Below, piece by piece: positions 57,379-64,000 of a stretch of DNA of 64,000 nucleotides (positions are counted from its first letter, which is position 1; every line of letters starts with the position of its first letter). The notes beneath the pieces were generated by a model that ran no database searches, was not told the DNA's origin, and worked only from the letters and a program-made list of their open reading frames with translations. Origin of the DNA: Aristolochia californica (Eukaryota > Streptophyta > Magnoliopsida > Piperales > Aristolochiaceae); contig JARWKL010000010.1 in NCBI GenBank assembly GCA_029961685.1, positions 24,588,067 through 24,652,066 of the forward strand, given 5' to 3'. A program made the translations under genes and the position numbers.

Positions 57379-58315
57379 CCGGATGAGTATTTGTGACTTT
57401 AACTTCTAGGGAGCTTACATGTGAAAGCTTCGTCAAGAAATTCTGCTAGAGATGCAACTCGTAGTCAAGCTCATCGTGGGTGAGCAGCAGGGTAGCTTCA
57501 TTTTTGGAGGAGACGTCATTGAAAATAGGCTTGTCACAAACTTGACCCTTGTACTGAAGATTCTACAGGTTTGGCGTACTTATCTTCATCTCTCATACAT
57601 CGAAACATGACTCCAATGTTAATATCTTCAATTGAAGATGATCAATCTTTACTGGCTTCAGGGATTCACAGTAACTCATAGTTAAGTCCTCAAGAAGAGG
57701 GGACCTACGAATTATCTCACCTAATTGAACACCATTAATTGTCACACCATAGAGAGCAACACTTCTTAGGGCTTTGAAACCCTTGAAATCATGCAGAGGC
57801 TCTAGTATGCACCGAGTTAAGTCGAGAGATGATAATGATAGACAAGAGAACAAAGAGTTTGGCATTCTGAATTTATTCATCTCCCACCTGATATCATCAC
57901 CATCTGTCGAGTCGGAGTGCCTTACATTTCCACTCAAATCAAGCACAAGCTCTCCAACTCCTTTCACTTTGACAAACTCAATCCACTCTATGAGATCGGA
58001 TGAGTATCTGTCATCGAAACAAAAGAACATGCGGAACTTCTTAACCATGTCTAGAGTATGGAGCTGTAAAAGTTGGTGGATAGCTTGTACATAATGTGTC
58101 TTCTTTAAATTTTTTGTGAATTCCTCATCGAAGTCTATAATAGTTGTGTATATCCATAAGGGTTTCCATATGTTTATCCATTGCCTAGATAGAATTGAAG
58201 TCTTCACTGCACACTTCAATGGAAGAAAAGAGAGTATATGGTGAATAATATTTTCTGGTAGCTTGCTAATACTGTCTTTCTTCTCAGTGAAGGTTCTTTT
58301 ATGCTGAAAGTCCAT
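57379..58315 (-). pseudogene. F-box/LRR (FBD-like) gene, copy 2, first exon
   Basis: The start at 58315 reads MDFQHKRTFTEKKD, with a canonical F-box (LPENIIHHILSFLPLKCAVK). LRR strands follow as in copy 1 (LFSCLSLSSLDLTRCILEPL, LLEDLTMSYC). The frame stops after 240 codons at TGA following LESCFDV (57593), and a further TAG lies soon after. Copy 1 is open at both. The shared downstream TAG after ELHL is also present. Beyond, the frame reaches the same donor-like GTACGT at 57379. So the two copies share one lesion and copy 2 has at least two of its own. Confidence 0.8.
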
Positions 58316-60029
58316 TGAGTGACCTTCTGTTTGTTATGCACTGCTGTTTGTGACCTGAAATAACAAAGAACGTATTGTGTTAGTCAATCTATTTTTTGGA
58401 CAAAAAATTTCAAAAATATATTCAAAAGCTTTTTTTTGGAAAAAAAATTTATACATATATCAATTGCATTAGAAGGAAATAATTTTTCCATTTGTTCACT
58501 TAGGGATTAATTATGAATGAATCCCGTTAACGAGATTAATCATTGCTTTTTGTTTCAAAGGCTCTACAAATGCCAATCACAGCTACCACCTATGATTAGT
58601 GTCAACCCCAGTTCATGTGGAACAATGCTTTGATATTCAATGATACCTATTGTTGGAGAAATAAGGGCCTTTTCATTTTTTTTCATTATATTATTTGGAA
58701 TAGATGGCATTCAAGAGAAAAATATCTCTACGTGGATAAAGACTTTTGTATTTGTATTTTTTTTTTTTTATATTTTTCTGAAAGTTACAAATGTTTCCAT
58801 AAATTTAAACCAAAGGAAAAAATTTAGCAAGAAGTTCAAGAATTGCTACTTGATTTGGGAAATCTTAAGATTCTATAATTAAAGTATCAGGATCTAACAT
58901 AATAATAAAATAAGAAATTAAAAATAAGAACAACATAAAAATGGTTTCTGTAACAATTTATGAAGAAATGTCATCTAGATAATTTTGTTTGAAGATACTA
59001 ATTTTCAGCTTTATGGCTATTTTCCATTTCTTGTGCCTTAAACAACTTTGTTGATATGAAAATTGGATATGGTTGGAAAGAGCAGCTTCAAAATAAATTT
59101 TGTCATTACTAATTGATGCATAATTATTTTGTGTAACTAACGTAAAAAAAGAATACCATAAGTATAGGAAATGTGTTTCTTTTTAGCAAAGAAATGATGC
59201 AACAAAAAGAAAATAACAAAAAGTTGACATATTGGGTACGATCAAGTATGTATTGGTATCAGCTAACATATCGAATAATATTCGATCTGATACATACTTT
59301 CTGCTCCATGTGTTGCACTTTATAAGACATGTATCATCTTTTAGGGCTCTACGATACCATATATCCAATACGTCCCAATTTGATATGTTATATGTCTTGG
59401 TGATATAGGCATCCTTGGGTAAGTGGACCAAATTAAGGAAATCCAAAACAATTTAAAAGTGCTTGAGGAAAGAGAAGACTATGTTCACATAAAAAATAAT
59501 TAAAAGATAACAAGAGGCAAGCAGCTGTGGCCAAGAGAAGTAAACCAAAACTTGCATATGAGTTCTAGTAAAATAACAAAAGTTAAGCGTAATAAGTTCT
59601 TATTGGAAGCAAAATGTGAGGAGCACGACTATGTTAAGATTTAAAAGACAAGATTTGGGAGAAATCTCATCATGGAGGCACAAAGAAGCTTTAAGTCCAT
59701 GACAAATGAGGTGATAAGAAGAGGTTTCAACTCAATATGGTCACAATAAACTTTGTTTAAATGGTGTATCTTTTCACAATTAGATTATTGTCTATTTCAT
59801 ATTTATGATAAGATGATTCTTGAGGCATTAAATCCTCGTGTTAAGTTATTTTATGGTGTTTATATGTTCATAATTAGCTTTAAAATATCTTAATGCAATT
59901 TGATCTAAAGGGGGAATCAACTAGGGGTCTTAGCTTATTTCTTTATTATTTAAGTGCCTTATCTTTGAGTATATTTTTGTTACCACAATTAGTTATCAAT
60001 GGGAATAGTAATGCTTCTACTAACATTTT
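58316..60029. other. non-coding, upstream of the F-box gene, copy 2
   Basis: Matches 24465-25969 except for the extra 59005-59257. A minus-strand frame (59183-59446) spans that insert but is frameshifted in copy 1 and has no recognised motif. Confidence 0.4.
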
Positions 60030-61160
60030 TTCTTAAAAAGGACTCAACATGCATTCAATTTTTAACGAAGGGAAGTGAGTAGTAGGCAAGAGGAAAATGG
60101 AGCTGGTACAATCTATTAGGTCCAATGAGGGATAAATCTTGGGGGGGTGTTGGGCGTTCATGCCACTAAATTGACAACAACAACTAACTTACAAAAATTC
60201 ATCTTCACTTAGATTTACAATCACAAACTAGGCACACAATCTAGACCATTAAAGGGGTTTCTAGTAGCAAAGTAAACTACACAAGCCTAGAGCTTCATAA
60301 GGATTTATAATAACTTATTAGGTACTAGCCTAGACTTAAGAATGAGAGTTTCAAGAGTGATTGGCTACGTGAGGACTTATATCACACAATCATAGTAGCA
60401 ATGCTTCACAACGTTTGTGAGAGATCTCCTTAAATAGGAATCTCTCCAACATTAAAAAAAAACCATTAGAGTTAGAAAATGATATTTTGTCTCTTAGAAA
60501 AACAAGGTAAAAAATAAGTCCAAAAAATCTAATCAAATATATATTAAATCCATTTTTATTACCAAACATATTGGTATGTCACTTATTGATCATTTGTGAG
60601 TGCTGAAACCTGCAAATCTGAGCCTAACTTTTGAAAAATTGAATTTTTGAAATAAGGGTCATCTCTTGTTTCAGGGCCAAAATCTTGTTTTGAAAATTTG
60701 GCTTGTTTGAGCGACACATGTTGTTGATCCCTTGCATGGGGTCGTTTGCTTTCTTCTTAATTAACTTATAAGTAACTTAATTGTATGTTGTCATAAAAAT
60801 TATATCCATGAGGATCTTGAGACCGGCACATTCATTCAATTGCTCATGTGAAATGATCCTTTTTAAGTAAGTTATTTTGGTCGGTACTAATTAATTTAGC
60901 CCCAAAGGTTCTAGCTAACTACTATATGAAACATAAATATGACTAAAGGTATTTATTTATGATGCGTTGTCTCAAGTATATCTAGTTGAGCTTTCTTACC
61001 TACATTATTTTGGAGAGTACTAACTAATTTAGCCTCAAGGATATTGGCTAACTACTTTAAGAAACATTCATATGCCAAAAGGTATTTATTTTGAATGCTT
61101 TCTCACAAGTAAAGTATAGCTAGCTTTAACACTAATTGGGTAACATAGAGTTCATTTCTT
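60030..61160. repeat. unclassified repeat family, copy at 60 kb (internally deleted)
   Basis: Matches 25970-27850 without the 790-bp middle part. It keeps the 130-bp tandem pair (60890-61120). Confidence 0.6.
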
Positions 61161-61509
61161 CCTAAACTATGATCGCTTGGAAGACTTGTGCACGTAACCA
61201 CCCCCGAAGGAGGGACCTCAACCACCGCATACTCATTTGATTTTTTTATCTTAATTTGACAAAAAATTAGTGGATTAAAATTTGATTTGGAAGGGTTAGT
61301 ATTAAAGTGTCACTCAAAAAAATTTGAATATAGAAGTACCACAATTTTCATATCGTAAAGATTGATTTGGAGATTTGATTCAACAAGTAAATATATTGTT
61401 AGATCGGTGGTACACATGATTTACTTGCATAGGGACTTAGATGGTTAATTAAGAAAATTAGATACTTCCTTGTATTTAGTAGTTTTTATGGCCAACTCAA
61501 AAGGATGAA

Positions 61510-61740
61510 TTGCCTTTGACACTTTATCCAAAAATCTACAAAGTATATGTACGCAAATTTTCTTTTGCCTTATTCAGTACGCATTTCTATCTCAATATGC
61601 ATGGTCTAAGATGTGTACTACATGTTGAGTACGGTGAGTTTTGTATTGAATTTTTCAAGAAAGAAACTTTAAATGGTTTTATCAATCAATTTAAACCAAG
61701 AGGATGTAAGCCATCTATTGTGCCCTTTTGGAATTTATAA
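61510..61740 (+). other. small open frame kept in both copies (copy 2)
   Basis: 76 codons, starting MPLTLYPKIYKVYVRKFSFA. See 28247-28474; no family is recognised. Confidence 0.25.
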
Positions 61741-61798
61741 TATGGGTCAAAAAAAAGGGGGCAATTCAATGAAAATTAGCACAATAGTAGGTATTATA

Positions 61799-62195
61799 TT
61801 ATTTCCATATATCCCGCATTAAAGGCCAGATTGAGCTACCGTATTGTAAGTTTTTCAAGATTGTGCTTGCTTTGTTGAGCGTATGCCATTTGAAAAGATA
61901 TTTTATCAACGTTGCGAATGATAGAGGTGGACGACACATTGACTTTACTTTAAGAGAAATTGACTGAATTGCCTTGTTCTGTGCAATAGATAATTTTTTT
62001 TCTCTCAAGTATCTGCTTTCTCCATCGAGATACTCAAAATGGAGTTGTATTTTCTATGCAAGCTACTAGATTGCAAGCCGCCTAGGAGTGTGATTGTCTT
62101 GTTGAGGTCATTGATGTTTTCTGTATCTGCTACAAGTGACTTCAAGATTTTGAACCATTGCGGAGATTGAAACTTCTTTGCTTCAACAAATGTTT
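61799..62195 (-). pseudogene. unidentified protein fragment, copy 2 (gag-like position)
   Basis: The minus-strand frames SPQWFKILKSLVADTENI and TITLLGGLQSSSLHRKYNS match copy 1. After a frameshift, 62008-61799 continues REKKLSIAQNKAIQSISLKV to YGSSIWPLMRDIWK. The longer open stretch here suggests the original protein extended through both parts. Confidence 0.4.
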
Positions 62196-62364
62196 AGAAT
62201 TTTGGTGATGATCCGGGTCCTCTTGTTAGGAAACTCAAGAGTTTTATCTTCCACTCAACTTTTGCTAGAAAAAAATATTCCTTTGTGACTAAGAAGAGAA
62301 AAATGCAATGACAAGAACACAAAGTTTGCATTGTCCTTCTTTCGACCAATGCGTTGGATCGAAT

Positions 62365-62378
62365 GACTCTGATACCAA
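62365..62378 (-). other. tRNA-Met primer-binding site, minus strand (copy 2)
   Basis: TTGGTATCAGAGTC on the minus strand, as at 29099-29112. Confidence 0.55.
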
Positions 62379-62379
62379 T

Positions 62380-64000
62380 TAGTTTGAAAACATAGATTAG
62401 GCTCAGACCCATATAAATAAATCCTAATTTTATACAAATAGGCTAGTATTTTAGTACCAAATATAGAAAACAAAAGCAACAATTTTGGGGTTTTAAAATT
62501 AATTTATCGTCCCATTGAACACTGCTCCACTTAAAAAACATAATTTGAAGAATCCAAAAAAGGGTTAAACAACCCTAAGACAACGAACCCTAGCTAGTAA
62601 TAAAGCCATTGACATTGTTAGAAGAGAGGAACGAAGGGTGTAAAGTGAAGTAAAAGAATCAAAAAGGAATTGAGTGTGGTACACATGATTTTGGTGTCAG
62701 AAGAGATTGAGAAATAATAGGAGAAAAGAGAGGTTGGATAAGTATTTTAGGATAAGAATTCATGTTGAATTTTTATTATTAATCCTTACTTTTCTAAGTA
62801 CATTACAACTGAGAGAAAATGACTCGCACACTGGAGTAGTTAGATATTTTAGCTTATGTCCAAACCTTGTTATGTTTGGTCTAGTACTCCATGGAAGAAA
62901 TACTTACCCTCACTCCAATTTCATGATAAAAAATCCACTAAAATGAAAGATGCAACCCAATGATATTTTTGTCATCTCTAAATTTGTATGTAGTCTTCGT
63001 CAATCAATTAGGGCAAGTCCAATTTCATGAATCAATTGGAGAAGGTCCAAATTATTTTAGATATTTGCTTTATTGGACTTGCTCTTATTGATTCACTTAA
63101 TTGGACTTAGTTTCTATATCGGACTTTTCTAAGTGATTCAATTTGAAAAATCTACACGGATTTTTTTTCGAATTTATGAGTCACGTAAGACGTATAAATG
63201 CCTTGATAGTTTTGCTCCTCAATGAGAGACCATGTTTTCATATCCAACAAAATATTTTGCTCCTTCATATTGAAAAATTTGAAAATGGCCTTCCACTTCT
63301 AATGATCACTTAAATTGTGAGGTCAATCCGATGGTGCTCACAACTGCAGGAGCAATGGAAATGTCACTTCAATTGCTTAAGGTGGATCTATAACTATTGG
63401 TCAAATTTGTAGCTATAGGAATAAGGCTGCAATATACTTAAATTATTCTATTTATCCTTTGATGAAAGATATTGCATCTTCATCTTGGCCTTCATGATTG
63501 AAACACCTATCATTCACAATGGCAAATTGAGAGTGTAAGTCCTAGTATACAAAATGGCTTGACTTTGTATTAACTTTTATAAACGGAGAGAATATAAGCT
63601 ATTTAGTCCCAAATTGAGCTCACTTCAAGAATGAATAGTCTCGTTCTCAGAGAGATTACACTAGGTTAGCATGACTAAACATCCCAAAAGATTAGTTTAA
63701 TGAGGATCCCAATATTGATTTGGCTTTTTCGTTTGACCAATATTCTGACTCTTACCAAACCATGAAAGAGTAGAAGACATAAGAGATATGTTTTTTGATT
63801 GGTTTTAAGGTACAGTTTGCCTCATGATCAAAGGTATACTAAGGAGAATAGGCTGATGAATCCCAAGAGATTTTATGGATTAAGTCATTTGGCGCCTCAA
63901 TGTTGACTCATTACATCATGTCGTTGATGTAGGTCTCAAGGTGTTTTTGTATGCTGACTCAAGTGGTATATCGGTTTGGTTTAGAATATTATGAAATATT
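62380..64000. other. right part of duplication copy 2, no gene recognised
   Basis: Matches 29120-30757. The frame 62707-62946 is the counterpart of 29442-29636. Nothing further is supported. Confidence 0.4.

Larger units (their letters stand above)
55020..64000 (+). repeat. segmental duplication, copy 2 (runs off the window)
   Basis: Same order and orientation as 21170-30757. Private features are an extra 250 bp at 59005-59257, a deletion at 60410 (about 790 bp of copy 1, joined at ACAA-type microhomology) and a smaller one near 61160. It still matches copy 1 at base 64000. Confidence 0.92.

Noticed and set aside
59183..59446. 87-codon minus-strand frame
   Set aside because: Half of it lies in a segment absent from copy 1 and the other half is frameshifted there; no family recognised.
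1..64000. tRNA genes
   Set aside because: The TGGTATCAGAG words are primer-binding sites only (the complement of the tRNA-Met 3' end); no cloverleaf was seen around them.

Overview
The window is nuclear DNA of a flowering plant. It carries Ty1/copia LTR retrotransposons with tRNA-Met primer sites, a miniature LTR element (TRIM), F-box/FBD-type genes, CCCTAAA-rich tracts of the plant telomere type, decayed 5S rRNA units and an endogenous pararetrovirus of the Caulimoviridae. The DNA is strongly AT-rich, fits a dicot or other non-grass plant, and I cannot name the species. I see no clearly intact protein-coding gene; almost everything is mobile-element remains or gene fragments.

Layout. 1-4770: decayed copia element (5' end outside the window) with a complete 434-bp TRIM inside its gag region and a 400-bp 3' LTR. 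4771-9600 and 14935-21169: two copies of a composite block. Each has a minus-strand F-box gene broken in its F-box by a second copia-type element, then a chimeric segment joining a DPH1 (diphthamide synthesis) fragment (+) to a Myb/SANT-like fragment (-), followed by CCCTAAA-rich and purine-rich tracts. Between the copies lie about three tandem 5S-derived units (9980-11471), AT-rich repeats and a GC-rich island of unknown origin (14050-14590).

21170-30757 and 55020-64000 are two direct copies of a segmental duplication of at least 9 kb. Each carries a disabled F-box/LRR (FBD-like) gene, an unclassified repeat family and a minus-strand retroelement remnant. Further F-box fragments lie at 53198-53524 and 53620-53960.

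31925-44100 is the most unusual region. An endogenous pararetrovirus fragment (end of RT/RNase H, then a viroplasmin-domain ORF) runs into a direct tandem array of six units of about 1.8 kb. Each unit repeats the 3' end of the viroplasmin ORF, the intergenic region with a TATA box, the RNA leader with a splice-donor-like site, and a leader ORF of about 60 codons. A tRNA-Met primer-binding site lies 450 bp beyond the last unit.

44180-52270 holds LTR-like sequence, a diverged copy of the repeat family also seen at 26 kb, and a tandem duplication of about 3 kb. Both copies of the latter contain an AT-rich satellite of about 100-bp period built around an imperfect palindrome. 52280-55020 holds a possible small spliced transcript, a 31-bp-stem hairpin and F-box relics. 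The genes do not form a pathway; the window records repeated insertion, capture and duplication.
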